Assembly (NCBI GenBank): GCA_003219695.1
Contig: QHQA01000016.1
Location: 1,416-44,847 of the forward strand
Reading direction: 5' to 3'
Source: Verrucomicrobiota bacterium
GTDB taxonomy: Bacteria > Verrucomicrobiota > Verrucomicrobiia > Chthoniobacterales > UBA10450
DNA: 43,432 nucleotides
The notes beneath the pieces were generated by a model. The model had not been told where the DNA came from, ran no database searches, and was given only the letters and a program-made list of their open reading frames with translations. The translations under genes were made by a program, and so were the position numbers. Positions 6,471 to 16,185 of this stretch are shown here, in pieces (the stretch's first letter is position 1; every line of letters begins with the position of its first letter).

Positions 6471-7873
6471 AATCATCCGCGCGCCGGCAAATCCCCGCCG
6501 TCGGCAGAATCCTCGATGCGCTGGGCCAGTGCGATCTACCGCGACCTGTTGTTGTCGATCTTATTCGTCGCAAACTTTCACAGATTCGCGCAGCAATCGA
6601 TATCCCTGAATTCGAATCAATCGTGGCTGATCTCCGCCGCTCGGTGGATGAATTTCGCGCCAGCAGGCTTGGGCCGGTCATCAACGGGACAGGCATTGTC
6701 ATTCACACAAATTTCGGACGCGCGCCGCTTGCGAGCGAAGCTGCCCGCGCTCTAAACGAAATCGGATCTGGTTACTCGAATCTCGAGTACGATCTCGCAA
6801 CAGGTGCGCGCGGCCGACGCGGCGCTTATATCGAAAACGCGCTGGCGCTGCTTTGCGACGCAGAAGCGGCGACAGTGGTGAACAATTGCGCAGCCGGGCT
6901 CGTTCTAATCGTCCGCCATTTCACAAAAAATGGTAGGGCGCGACCACAGCTCGCTCGCCGTGGCGAGGGCGCGCCTGAAGTCATCATCTCGCGCGGTGAG
7001 CTCGTGCAGATCGGCGGCGGATTTCGGATCGGCGAAATCATCGAAGCCACCGGCGCGAGGTTGCGCGAGGTCGGCGCGACCAACAAAACAACGCTCGATG
7101 ATTATGGGTCCGCCATCGGTCTCGCGACCGCGATGATCCTGAAAGTTCACCGAAGCAATTTTTTCATGAGCGGTTTTGTCGAATCGCCGTGCTCGGAAGA
7201 GATCAGCGCGCTTGCGCGCAAGAACCGCATTCCGTTTGTCGAGGATTTGGGAAGCGGCGCGATCGTCGCAACTGAAGAGTTCGGAATTGCCAATCACGAA
7301 CCGACGCCTGCCGAAGCGCTGAAGAACGGCGCCGATCTTGTTTGTTTCAGCGGGGACAAATTATTTGGCGGTCCGCAAGCAGGAATCATCGCCGGGAAAA
7401 AGCGATTCATCGCAGCGCTGAAACGCGAAGCGCTGTTTCGCGCTTTGCGCTGCGACAAACTTTGTCTCGCCGCCCTGCAAGCGACAGTCGAACTTCATCT
7501 CAGTCGGGCAGTCACGAAAATACCGGTGTTGGATCTGTTGTGCGCCTCCGAAGAAAAACTGCGCGCCCGCGGCGCGGCAATCTCCAAGCAGCTGACGAAG
7601 AATTGCTCTGCGTTGCAAATCGCTATTGGGCGCGGCGCGGCCAAAGCCGGCGGCGGCAGTTTGCCACGATCGAATCTGTTGTCGGTTACGATTGACATCG
7701 TTCCGAAGAATTCATCGCTTGCCGATTTCGCCGCAACCCTTCGCGCATCGAATCCGCCGGTGATTGGTTACATCGCGGATGGACGCTTCAAACTCGACCT
7801 GCGCACCATTTTCCCGCACCAGGATAATCTAGTGATTGAAGCAGTCCGCGCTGCATGTGCCGACAAAGCGTAA
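6452..7873 (+). CDS. selA: L-seryl-tRNA(Sec) selenium transferase
   Basis: A PLP enzyme that converts seryl-tRNA(Sec) to selenocysteyl-tRNA(Sec) using selenophosphate. 473 residues, close to the 463 of E. coli. Family landmarks: INGTGIVIHTNFGR (77-90), the SRGEL segment (180-184), and FSGDKLFGGPQAG (299-311) with the PLP lysine K303. ATG 6452 lies inside the selD end. Residues about 160-175 (NGRARPQLARRGEGAP) are an insertion of roughly 14 residues between an NNCAAG loop and SRGEL compared with E. coli SelA; it is encoded by the 44-nt repeat at 6932-6975. All recognisable catalytic segments are preserved on both sides, so the enzyme is probably active. Confidence 0.96.
   Translation: MHDQQVKSSARRQIPAVGRILDALGQCDLPRPVVVDLIRRKLSQIRAAIDIPEFESIVADLRRSVDEFRASRLGPVINGTGIVIHTNFGRAPLASEAARALNEIGSGYSNLEYDLATGARGRRGAYIENALALLCDAEAATVVNNCAAGLVLIVRHFTKNGRARPQLARRGEGAPEVIISRGELVQIGGGFRIGEIIEATGARLREVGATNKTTLDDYGSAIGLATAMILKVHRSNFFMSGFVESPCSEEISALARKNRIPFVEDLGSGAIVATEEFGIANHEPTPAEALKNGADLVCFSGDKLFGGPQAGIIAGKKRFIAALKREALFRALRCDKLCLAALQATVELHLSRAVTKIPVLDLLCASEEKLRARGAAISKQLTKNCSALQIAIGRGAAKAGGGSLPRSNLLSVTIDIVPKNSSLADFAATLRASNPPVIGYIADGRFKLDLRTIFPHQDNLVIEAVRAACADKA
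6932..6975 (+). repeat. 44-nt coding repeat, copy 1 (inside selA)
   Basis: This segment matches the reverse complement of 18944-18987 at 42 of 44 positions. It contains a perfect palindrome CTCGCC-gt-GGCGAG and a GGGCGCG motif near each end. Here it is in frame and encodes an arginine-rich stretch that other SelA proteins lack. It behaves like the protein-embedded palindromic elements (RPE) known from Rickettsia, although I see no sequence relation to those. Confidence 0.85.
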
Positions 7874-7874
7874 C

Positions 7875-7917
7875 ACAGGCATCCCTGCCTGTCCTGTCCA
7901 AGCAGCGATCCTGCTTG
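7875..7917. repeat. Two small palindromes in the selA-selB gap
   Basis: ACAGGCA-tccc-TGCCTGT (7875-7892) and CAAGCAG-cgatc-CTGCTTG (7899-7917) are adjacent perfect hairpins. A related AGGCAGGATGCTTG stretch follows near 7952-7965. The 110-bp gap has no other feature apart from the selB start. The hairpins look like dispersed REP-type repeats and not like a terminator, as no T tract follows. Confidence 0.65.
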
Positions 7918-7983
7918 CAATGGTTCAGGCTCGAAGCCGTGTTCGACGAGTCAGGCAGGATGCTTGAATTACGCTGACCACAG

Positions 7984-9897
7984 ATGACAACGAAACACTT
8001 CATCATCGCCACGGCGGGCCATGTCGATCACGGCAAGAGCGCGCTGGTGAAAGCGCTCACCGGGACAGATCCGGATCGCCTGCCAGAGGAAAAAGCGAGG
8101 CAAATCACAATCGATCTTGGGTTCGCTGAACTAAATCTGACCGCGGCGAACGGCGACAAAATTCATGCCGGCATTGTCGATGTTCCCGGCCACGAAGATT
8201 TCGTGCGCAACATGATCGCGGGTGTTGGCTCGATTGATCTTGCGCTCCTGGTCGTGGCCGCCGATGACGGCTGGATGCCGCAGACGGAAGAGCATCTGCA
8301 AATCCTGATTTATCTTGGAGTGCAGCGAGCTGTAATCGCGCTTACGAAAACCGATTTGGGAAGCGTCGATAGCGTCACCGAGGAAATTCGAAGTCAACTC
8401 CGCGAGACGGTTTTTGCGCGTTCGCCCATCGTTTCAACTTCCGTACGCACGGGTGAAGGAATTGAAAACTTGAAGATGGCGCTGGCTTCAGAGCTCGCAA
8501 ACATGCAGCCACAACGCGATTTCGGTAAGCCGCGCTTATTTATCGATCGCGCGTTCACATTGCGTGGCATCGGCTCAGTCGTCACTGGAACTTTAACTGG
8601 CGGATGCTTTGATCGCGGCCAGAGCATCATCGTTCGACCCCAAAATCTCCAGGCGCGGATTCGTTCGATCCAAAGTCACGGAGTAGAAATAGACTTCGCG
8701 CAGCCGGGGATGCGCACCGCGCTCAATCTCCCCGATGTCGCCATCGACCAGATCAAGCGCGGTGAGGTGATCACCGATAGCGATCTGGGCGGGGCAAGTT
8801 TGACTTTAACTGCGCACGTTGTGAAATCGCCGAGGCTTCGGGCCAAAGAACCGGCTGCGCGCCCGCTGAAAACCGGAAGCTCGGTTTACCTGCATCACGG
8901 CACGTCGCGCATGGCCGCACGGGTCACTTTGCTTGAAAGGAACGCGCTGGAACCCGGCCAAAAGACGATCGCGCATTTGAAGCTTGCGTCCCCCATGTTC
9001 GCATTCGTCGGAGACCGCTTTGTCATTCGCGACGCGTCGGAACAGTACACCATCGCCGGCGGGATGGTGCTTGATCCGGATGGCGCAAATTTTCGCGGCG
9101 GCGCGGCACAGCTAAATTTGTTGGCAATGCGCGCGATGGCTCCGGACGATGTCGATGTTTGCGTTCGTTCTGAAATTGCGCTGCGCGGGTTCGTACCGAG
9201 AAAAACGCTCTTGACCAAGTCGCACTTTAGCGGCGGCGAAATCTCCGAAGCCTTAATGCGGCTGCAACGTGACGACGAAATTGCGCTGTGCGACGAAATC
9301 GCGGCAGATCGCGAATTTTGGCGGAAACTGCGCAATCAGGCGGTCGCCTTGATTGAGGAGGCGCACAGACGGAATCCCGAACGCGCCGGTCTTGATGTGC
9401 ATGAGCTGCGCTCGACCCTGCGCATTCAAGAGCCAGATGTATTTGAAGCGTTGACTTCAGATCTTTGCGCAGGTGCCTTTGTACGCAAAGGATCAGCCAT
9501 CGCGTGCACGTCGCATCGGCCTGCGTTGCCAGCGGAACTGCAACCGCTGGAGAGAAAAATTCGCGAAGCGCTCTCGGAAAAACCGTTCGACCCGCCGTCT
9601 CGCAGAGAAATCGAATCAGATTCGCATGCGCGGCAGGTGGTGCGCTTTCTGATCGAGAGTAGAGATGCGATCGAGATTTCTCCCGATGTCATGTTGTTGC
9701 GTAAGAATTTCGAGGGCATGAAAGCGAGAATCGCCGATTTCATTTCCAAAAGCGGTCCGGCCACAGTGAGCGAATTGCGGCAGGAAGTGGGGAGTTCGCG
9801 GCGCATCATGGTGCCGCTTTTGGAAAAGCTCGATCGCCAGGGGTTCACACGCCGCATTGGCGACAAGAGAACGCTGGCTGCCTCGCGATATATGTGA
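7984..9897 (+). CDS. selB: Selenocysteine-specific elongation factor SelB
   Basis: SelB delivers selenocysteyl-tRNA(Sec) to the ribosome and binds the SECIS hairpin in the mRNA. 637 residues. GTPase motifs: GHVDHGKS (12-19), DVPGH (66-70) and TKTD (121-124). EF-Tu-like beta-barrel domains follow, with FIDRAFTLRGIGSVVTGT at about 180-197. The C-terminal third holds the winged-helix repeats that bind SECIS; the last reads SELRQEVGSSRRIMVPLLEK before RRIGDKR. It is full length, so local SECIS reading is expected. It lies 110 bp behind selA, and the next gene begins 3 bp after its stop, so it is likely part of a longer transcript. Confidence 0.97.
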   Translation: MTTKHFIIATAGHVDHGKSALVKALTGTDPDRLPEEKARQITIDLGFAELNLTAANGDKIHAGIVDVPGHEDFVRNMIAGVGSIDLALLVVAADDGWMPQTEEHLQILIYLGVQRAVIALTKTDLGSVDSVTEEIRSQLRETVFARSPIVSTSVRTGEGIENLKMALASELANMQPQRDFGKPRLFIDRAFTLRGIGSVVTGTLTGGCFDRGQSIIVRPQNLQARIRSIQSHGVEIDFAQPGMRTALNLPDVAIDQIKRGEVITDSDLGGASLTLTAHVVKSPRLRAKEPAARPLKTGSSVYLHHGTSRMAARVTLLERNALEPGQKTIAHLKLASPMFAFVGDRFVIRDASEQYTIAGGMVLDPDGANFRGGAAQLNLLAMRAMAPDDVDVCVRSEIALRGFVPRKTLLTKSHFSGGEISEALMRLQRDDEIALCDEIAADREFWRKLRNQAVALIEEAHRRNPERAGLDVHELRSTLRIQEPDVFEALTSDLCAGAFVRKGSAIACTSHRPALPAELQPLERKIREALSEKPFDPPSRREIESDSHARQVVRFLIESRDAIEISPDVMLLRKNFEGMKARIADFISKSGPATVSELRQEVGSSRRIMVPLLEKLDRQGFTRRIGDKRTLAASRYM

Positions 9898-9900
9898 CAT

Positions 9901-12900
9901 ATGCAGATTTCGCTCTACATCGGCAGCTCATTCAGTTCTGCGTGGCAGCAGGTGCTCCTGCCCTGGTTCGAATCTGCTGGCGCTGCCGCATTCACGCAGC
10001 GCGAGCCGGTTGCAGTACTCACTCCATTTGCTACCGATGCGGCATTCCTGCGGTCGAAATTGCTTGAGCTTGGGATTTCGCTGCTCGGCGTGAAATTCCT
10101 CACCCCGGCGCAATTGCGAGAGGTGGTCGTGCAAAACGGCGCTTCCATCCCGCTGCGGGAACACCTCCGTTTGCTTCTCTCGATCGCCGCCGAAGAATGC
10201 ATCGGTTCACAGGATGCCGACCTGGCAGCAATCGCGAAGTCGATCGCGCGCGCACCAGACGATTTGCTGCGGGCGATAGATCGGTTGAGCGCGGCGGGCT
10301 GGAGCTTTGAAGATGTAGCTCCACCAGCAGTGCACGCGATCGCAAAAAAATTTTCACAATTCGTCGAGCAATGCGGGTTTCGACTGGTCCACGAAGCAGA
10401 CCGTGCAGCGATTGAAACTGCGCGGGCTGGAGCTTCGCGATTTGCCGAGTTGCTCGTGACAAACTTTACCGCGGCGCACTGGCATCTCTGGCCGTTGTTG
10501 TACGCGGCGGTTTTATCCGCAAAACACGCTACAGTAGTTCTGGAATATCCCCGCGAACAAACACGCGCGAGCGACGAGGCTTGGGTTGGAACATGGGAGG
10601 AGGCTTTTGGCGCATCGGCACCGCTTCCCTCTGCGAGCGAGCGCGCCCGCCCGTTTGCCGAACTCGTCAGGCCAGTCAATGAAGCCATTGAGCTTTCGAG
10701 GCGTGATGGACCGCATTTCCTCGTTGGCTTTAACAGCAGCGAGCAGGCACAGGCCATTGTTGCAACAACGCTCAAATTCCTTGGCGACGCATCGTGCACA
10801 CGCCTTGGTGTTCTCTTTCCGCGCGCGGGCGCTCTGTCGCGACTCGTCTCCGAACTGCTTACCCGTTCCCAGATTCCGCACTACGACGCCATTGGGCATT
10901 TTGCTCCTGGTGAATTCGAGACGGCGGCGTGGACTGCATGGCTTGAGCTGCAGGAAAATCGCCAACTCAGTTCGTTGTTACTCTTTCTTGAGGCAAGTCC
11001 TGAATCGCGCGGCGAATTGTCCATCCAGACTCTGCGAGATGAGCTGCAGCGCGCTTACCGGAAAATTTTGATCGGCGAGATCGTTGTACTGCGCGAATAC
11101 TGCGCGCGCCAAACGGAACGCGCCGAATGCAAAGCAGTCGCGGACGTTCTTGCCAAAATAAAATTCCTGCCGTCGAACGTTCGTTTATCAGTTTTTCTCG
11201 CTGACACGAAAACGATTTTCGCGGAGCTAAAGTGGAAAAATCGATGGGCTGAAATCGAGCGTGTGAGCCAAAACTGGAGCCATGCGCTCGATCTGGAATT
11301 TCCGCGCGCCACTTATCTCCGTTGGCTCAGGGAAATTACTGATTCATTCGCAATTGCTCGCGGGTCTGAATCCGATCAGCCATACAGCCGCGTCCATTTG
11401 CTCTCATACGCTGAGGCGGACGGCAAGAAATGGTCGCACTTGATTCTCGCCGGACTGAACCAGGGCGAATGGCCGCAAAGCGAGAGTGAATCAGCATTTC
11501 TGCGCGATGAGCAGATTGCCGAACTGAATGCGCGCGCAATTCGCCGCGGAAGTCAGGGCGAAGGACACACGATATTGCGGGAAGGAAAAGCTTTTTTGCT
11601 CAGCGCGCGGGACCGGCGACAAATCGCGCTGCGTCAATTTGTCGGCGCGATCGAATCAGCGGAGAACGACGTGGCAATTATAGCGAGTTTGCATCAGGAG
11701 GCTGCGCCGGAACGCGTCTGGAATCCAAGCGAGCTATTCAGCGAAATCCACTTTCGGTCCCGGCGAACGCCACTAACGCAGGAAACGATGTCGATGTTGC
11801 AGCAAGCAACGCGCGCGTGGCTGGATAGACAGCAATTAATCGAAACAAAAACTGCAATTACTGCGGAGGTCACGCAGACGCGTGTGGCCTACGACGCGCG
11901 CCGCCGCGCGGATGAGCCCTTCGGGGCATACGAGTTTGCGTTGCAGGAACCAATCACTCTCGAGATCACGTTGCGTGCGACGCAATGGGACAGAGTGGTC
12001 AGAACTCCAGCGCTCATCTGGATGAAAGTCTATCTCGATGTTGAAAACGAACAGCGAAATCTAAACGAATGGAGCACGGCGACCGGCGAGTGGGTGCACG
12101 ACTGGGTTGCGCAAATTTCTGCCGCAGCCAAGAAAAACATTTTCGTAAAGCTTCCGCCAGCCGTTCCACTGCGCGAACGCGTGGCGGAGGCAGCGCGGCA
12201 ATTTCGAAAGGAGATCGTCGATCTCTGTCGCGCGTCTGGGCGCCCGGTCCCTGATTGGTGGCTCTCGGGCTGGAGCAACGCGTTTGCGATCGCCGATTGC
12301 CTTGCCGTCAAATTGACAGAGCAAAACGGCTGGCCGCGGGCTGCGACAGAGTGGATGTTGGCTTCGCCGCAGTTTATTTCACTCGATGCTGGCAGACTTC
12401 GTATCGGCGGAAGGATCGATCTCATTCTCGCGCAACACCTGGTTGATGAGTGTGAACTTGATGGCGCCGACCTCTGGATTGTCGATTACAAAACTGGAAA
12501 TAAAAAGGCGCTGACAGTAACGGGTAAAACGCCCGATGCGCGGTTCTTCGCTTTGCGCAAGAAGCTTGTGCGCGGCGATGCGATCCAGCTTGGCCTTTAT
12601 GGTTTGGCTGCACGCGAGCTTGGTGCAACGGAAATCAGTGTCAGTCTTCTCTCGCCGCTAACTGATCTCGAAGCGCCGCAGTTGGCGCTGAAGGACCTTG
12701 CGGCCCATTCCGATTTTTGGAACGAGCTCTATCGAATACAGGAAACGGGAATCTTCGGCCTGCTCGGTCCGATTCGTTCCGAGTTCAGTTTCGCCGCGGC
12801 GTATCCCCTGGCAACGCTGCCGATCGACAAGGAATTCCTGCAGGAAAAATGGTCGCTGACGCATCCGCCGCTTGCGATTGAGGAGGACGATCGATCGTGA
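9901..12900 (+). CDS. AddB/RexB-like PD-(D/E)XK nuclease subunit of a recombination helicase-nuclease
   Basis: 999 residues. The N-terminal region starts with QISLYIGSSFSSAW, like AddB proteins, whose helicase fold lacks a working Walker A; I see none here. The C-terminal nuclease core is clear: GGRIDL with D840 and DYKTG with D862 and K864, followed by a Q-x-x-x-Y helix (QLGLY). AddB partners AddA to resect double-strand breaks for RecA. The cysteines that bind an Fe-S cluster in Bacillus AddB are not visible around the nuclease, so it may be of the RexB type. GTGA overlap with the next gene shows translational coupling. The pairing with addA makes the assignment firm at family level. Confidence 0.83.
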   Translation: MQISLYIGSSFSSAWQQVLLPWFESAGAAAFTQREPVAVLTPFATDAAFLRSKLLELGISLLGVKFLTPAQLREVVVQNGASIPLREHLRLLLSIAAEECIGSQDADLAAIAKSIARAPDDLLRAIDRLSAAGWSFEDVAPPAVHAIAKKFSQFVEQCGFRLVHEADRAAIETARAGASRFAELLVTNFTAAHWHLWPLLYAAVLSAKHATVVLEYPREQTRASDEAWVGTWEEAFGASAPLPSASERARPFAELVRPVNEAIELSRRDGPHFLVGFNSSEQAQAIVATTLKFLGDASCTRLGVLFPRAGALSRLVSELLTRSQIPHYDAIGHFAPGEFETAAWTAWLELQENRQLSSLLLFLEASPESRGELSIQTLRDELQRAYRKILIGEIVVLREYCARQTERAECKAVADVLAKIKFLPSNVRLSVFLADTKTIFAELKWKNRWAEIERVSQNWSHALDLEFPRATYLRWLREITDSFAIARGSESDQPYSRVHLLSYAEADGKKWSHLILAGLNQGEWPQSESESAFLRDEQIAELNARAIRRGSQGEGHTILREGKAFLLSARDRRQIALRQFVGAIESAENDVAIIASLHQEAAPERVWNPSELFSEIHFRSRRTPLTQETMSMLQQATRAWLDRQQLIETKTAITAEVTQTRVAYDARRRADEPFGAYEFALQEPITLEITLRATQWDRVVRTPALIWMKVYLDVENEQRNLNEWSTATGEWVHDWVAQISAAAKKNIFVKLPPAVPLRERVAEAARQFRKEIVDLCRASGRPVPDWWLSGWSNAFAIADCLAVKLTEQNGWPRAATEWMLASPQFISLDAGRLRIGGRIDLILAQHLVDECELDGADLWIVDYKTGNKKALTVTGKTPDARFFALRKKLVRGDAIQLGLYGLAARELGATEISVSLLSPLTDLEAPQLALKDLAAHSDFWNELYRIQETGIFGLLGPIRSEFSFAAAYPLATLPIDKEFLQEKWSLTHPPLAIEEDDRS

Positions 12901-15900
12901 ACACACCTATCGATCAGCCGAGCCGGGAACAGTTTGTCTCAGAACTGGACAAAAATTTTTCCGTCATCGCTGCGGCCGGCTCGGGTAAAACTCGCGCCAT
13001 CACCGATCGTATCGTGCGAATCGCTAAAGATCGGCGCGCGCGCGATTGGCTACCAGAACTGGTAGTCGTGGCATTCACCAATCGCGCCGCCGACGAAATG
13101 CAGCAGCGCACGCGCACGGAAATCTTGCGCGCCGGCGTTTCGTTCGAAGTGCTGAGCACATTCAACGCGGCCTTCTTTGGAACCATCCACAGTTTTTGTG
13201 TGCGGCTGCTACAAACGTACGGATACCGGTTGGGATTGCCGCCGCAGTTCGATCTGATCACCGATGACGATGAGCTTTGGAATCAATTCGTGCAGCAGCA
13301 AACGGCTGTCGGGCGCTCGCTCTCAGAGGAAAATCGTCGCGAACTTTTGCGTCACGTTCAGGTGCGACAATTGATGGAGCTCGGCCGGCACAGCGAGCTT
13401 AGCATCGTCGATCCGCCCGCCGGAAGGTGTCCGGACGCGGACTTTAGCGAGATTTATCGTTACGTCGCAAAAGGTCAGACCGTGCAAACTGTTCCTCCCT
13501 TTCAAAAAGAGTTACGGCGCGCCGAACAGATTTGGCGCCAGACTGATGATTTTGTCCGTTGGCCGACTTGTAATTCCAAGGCACGCGATTTCGTTCCCCT
13601 GAAGCGCGAAGCGTTCGCGCCATTGCGTCGATGGCTGGACCAAGCGTCGCTTTGCGTAGCAGCCGAGGTGCAGCGCGATTACCAGCAATTTCGGCTCGAT
13701 CGTGGCGTGTTGACGTATGACGATCAAGTTGCGCTCGCACTGGAGCTGATGCGGCATCCCGACATCGCCCGCGAAATCCGCGCCAAGAATTTTCGGGTGC
13801 TTTTGGATGAAGCGCAGGACACTGATCCGCGGCAATTTTCTTTACTGCTCGAAATTACGCGACCGCCTGGCGCTGCCGACGAATGGCTGGAAACGAAGCG
13901 CGATCCTCCCCGCAACGGGCACTTCTGCATGGTAGGTGATTTTCAGCAGTCGATTTATCGAGACCGCGCCGATCTCGCGCAATACCGGCGCATTCACAAG
14001 ACGCTCGTTGAGACGGATGCGGCGGAACAACTTGAATTTTCTGTGACATTCCGGTTGGACACGAAGCAGGTGGAATTCGTGAACGAAACCTTCCGGCAAA
14101 TTCTAAACAACATCGATAATCAGGTTGCGTTTGTGGAATTGAACCCGCGGCCGCAGATTTTGCCCGGCCAGGTCATCAGAGTAAATCTCGGCGCCGACAA
14201 TCTCCAACCGGATGCGCGCGGAAAGATTTCTGATGCACGCAGGGCGGCCGAAGAAGCGCGCCAGCTTGCGCAGTGGTTGCGCACGACCGGTTTGAAGAAG
14301 TTGCGGGCGGAATCGTGGCGCAATGTCGCGATTCTCTGTCCGCGCAAGGATTGGTTACAGGCATTGCGGCGCGGTTTGCGTAACGCTGGCTTCGCGGTGC
14401 AAATCCAGTCGGAAAAAGAAATCAAGGGCGACAGCCCGGCGTATGCATGGTTCACCGCTCTGTTGGCCATCATGTCGCAGCCGTCCTGCGCGTACGAGAT
14501 TGTTGGCGTGTTGCGCGAAGTGTTCGGAATTTCCGATCACGACCTTGCACTATTCTCCTGGGGTCACGGCGATCGATTCCAAATCGAGACGTTGACAAAC
14601 GGGACCGACGTCGTTTCGTGGAAATTAAGTCTGCTCGCCCAAATTCGATTGTCGATCTTGCAGTTGCCGCTGTTTGACGCGGCAACCGAAGTCGTCGGCC
14701 AGACGCAACTACGCGAGCGGCTGCGCGCGTTGCCAGCGGAGGACTTTGAAAATCTGGAGAACGAACTCGACGGACTATTGGCGCTCGCGGCAGCTTCCGA
14801 GTCGGAGCGGATGACGCTGGGCCAATTCGCCGAAGCGCTGCGCCTGCATTTTGCCGATGCACGGGAAGTCCGGCCGTCGAGTCCGGAAGCGCTCCAGTTG
14901 ATCACCTCGCAAAAAGCCAAGGGATCTGAGTGGCAGGCAGCGATCGTGCCGTTTTTGACGCGTCAAATCCGTTCGGCGTCTGCTCGGTATCCGCAGCTTT
15001 TCAAAAATCGGGAAACGGGAGAGACAACGCTTCTGTGGGACGATTCAGATCGCGCAGAAATCAAGGATGTACTCGAACGCGAGGAACAACACGAAATGGA
15101 ACGCCTCTTGTATGTGGCATTAACGCGCGCACAACACACGCTCGTGCTTGCGTTCGATGAGGAATTGTTCGCGAAAACGAATGGTGAGATTCATAAAGAA
15201 TCGCAATTAAGATGGCTCAAAGCTGACCGGGGCGCTTTAAACGAGACCGCGTTCGCCAACATTGCAATTGAGGCGGTTGAGTGCGCCCTCACCTCTGAGC
15301 ATCACAAACAAAAGGCGCGCGAAGAGCTGCGGAAGATTGACAAGAAGCTGATCGCGGTAAAGATCGACCGTAAAGCCGCGTCAAAGAACGCCTCCGCGTT
15401 TGTGCGGAAGTTGACTCCAAGCGGATTTTTAGCTGAGGAGGTGTCGGCTGCGCTTGCAGGCGACGAAGTCTTCAGGCCGGCAGCGAAGGCGGGACCGGCT
15501 TTGCGTTACGGACTTTGGTGGCATGATTTCGCAAAACAAATTTCGTGGTTGGGCAGCTCGGAGCGGGAGACCGCAGGTACATCGATCGGGCAGATCTTTG
15601 AGCGATGCCGATTGAGTTCGCCGGAGCCGAAGCGATCGAACAAGGAATGGCGATTGTTGCGCGAGTATCTGGAGAGTGAGCAAAGTTTTCTGCGCAATTT
15701 TTCTGAGCCAACGCTTATTGCTAAAGCAGAGATGCCATTTTTTTGGAAGTCCGATGACGAGCATTGTGTGGAAGGAATTATCGATGTCGCATTGTTCGAT
15801 CGGACAGCATGTCGCTGCTTGATCTTGGATTGGAAGACGAACCGGATCCGGCGGCTGCCGGGTAAAATTGACAAGTTGCGCGCCTATTATCGTCCTCAGA

Positions 15901-16127
15901 TTGCAGCGTACTGGAAAGCCGTGGCGGAAATGACGAAGCAGCCGGTCGCCGCAGGAATTTATTCGACCGCCACTGGATACTTTGTGCCGTACGATGAAAA
16001 AGAGCTCGAGCGGGAATGGACGCGACTAGCGACACTTGCGGCGGAGGAATTCGCCGCTGAAATCGGCCGGGACGAAACCGATGAGATCAGCGACTCTTCG
16101 GGCCAATTGGAATTCGGTGAATGGTAG
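12897..16127 (+). CDS. AddA-like UvrD/Rep helicase with C-terminal nuclease
   Basis: 1076 residues. Superfamily 1 helicase motifs: Walker A AAGSGKT (26-32), FTNRAADEM (motif Ia region), LLDEAQDTD near 303-311 (motif II), GDFQQSIYR (motif III) and LYVALTRAQ (motif VI, near 740). The C-terminal domain carries a PD-(D/E)XK core: EGIIDV near 958, then LDWKTN near 977, then a YRPQIAAYW helix. This is the AddA arrangement, a helicase fused to a nuclease. The start is GTG 12897, overlapping the AddB stop. With AddB it would form the RecBCD-equivalent DNA end-processing complex. The operon position behind selB is unusual, but no functional link is evident. Confidence 0.9.
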   Translation: MNTPIDQPSREQFVSELDKNFSVIAAAGSGKTRAITDRIVRIAKDRRARDWLPELVVVAFTNRAADEMQQRTRTEILRAGVSFEVLSTFNAAFFGTIHSFCVRLLQTYGYRLGLPPQFDLITDDDELWNQFVQQQTAVGRSLSEENRRELLRHVQVRQLMELGRHSELSIVDPPAGRCPDADFSEIYRYVAKGQTVQTVPPFQKELRRAEQIWRQTDDFVRWPTCNSKARDFVPLKREAFAPLRRWLDQASLCVAAEVQRDYQQFRLDRGVLTYDDQVALALELMRHPDIAREIRAKNFRVLLDEAQDTDPRQFSLLLEITRPPGAADEWLETKRDPPRNGHFCMVGDFQQSIYRDRADLAQYRRIHKTLVETDAAEQLEFSVTFRLDTKQVEFVNETFRQILNNIDNQVAFVELNPRPQILPGQVIRVNLGADNLQPDARGKISDARRAAEEARQLAQWLRTTGLKKLRAESWRNVAILCPRKDWLQALRRGLRNAGFAVQIQSEKEIKGDSPAYAWFTALLAIMSQPSCAYEIVGVLREVFGISDHDLALFSWGHGDRFQIETLTNGTDVVSWKLSLLAQIRLSILQLPLFDAATEVVGQTQLRERLRALPAEDFENLENELDGLLALAAASESERMTLGQFAEALRLHFADAREVRPSSPEALQLITSQKAKGSEWQAAIVPFLTRQIRSASARYPQLFKNRETGETTLLWDDSDRAEIKDVLEREEQHEMERLLYVALTRAQHTLVLAFDEELFAKTNGEIHKESQLRWLKADRGALNETAFANIAIEAVECALTSEHHKQKAREELRKIDKKLIAVKIDRKAASKNASAFVRKLTPSGFLAEEVSAALAGDEVFRPAAKAGPALRYGLWWHDFAKQISWLGSSERETAGTSIGQIFERCRLSSPEPKRSNKEWRLLREYLESEQSFLRNFSEPTLIAKAEMPFFWKSDDEHCVEGIIDVALFDRTACRCLILDWKTNRIRRLPGKIDKLRAYYRPQIAAYWKAVAEMTKQPVAAGIYSTATGYFVPYDEKELEREWTRLATLAAEEFAAEIGRDETDEISDSSGQLEFGEW

Positions 16128-16185
16128 CAACCTAGGTGCGTGCCCTACAATTTGCCGCGAATGCGCAGTAAGAGGCGGGCGGTGT

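Noticed and set aside
9915-10799. Minus-strand 294-codon open frame
   Set aside because: It is antisense to the AddB-like gene, rich in Ser, Arg and Ala, without domain features; a shadow frame.
16134-16156. A third, decayed copy of the 44-nt repeat
   Set aside because: Only the GTGCCCTAC-like part resembles the end of the repeat; the palindrome is missing, so chance cannot be excluded.
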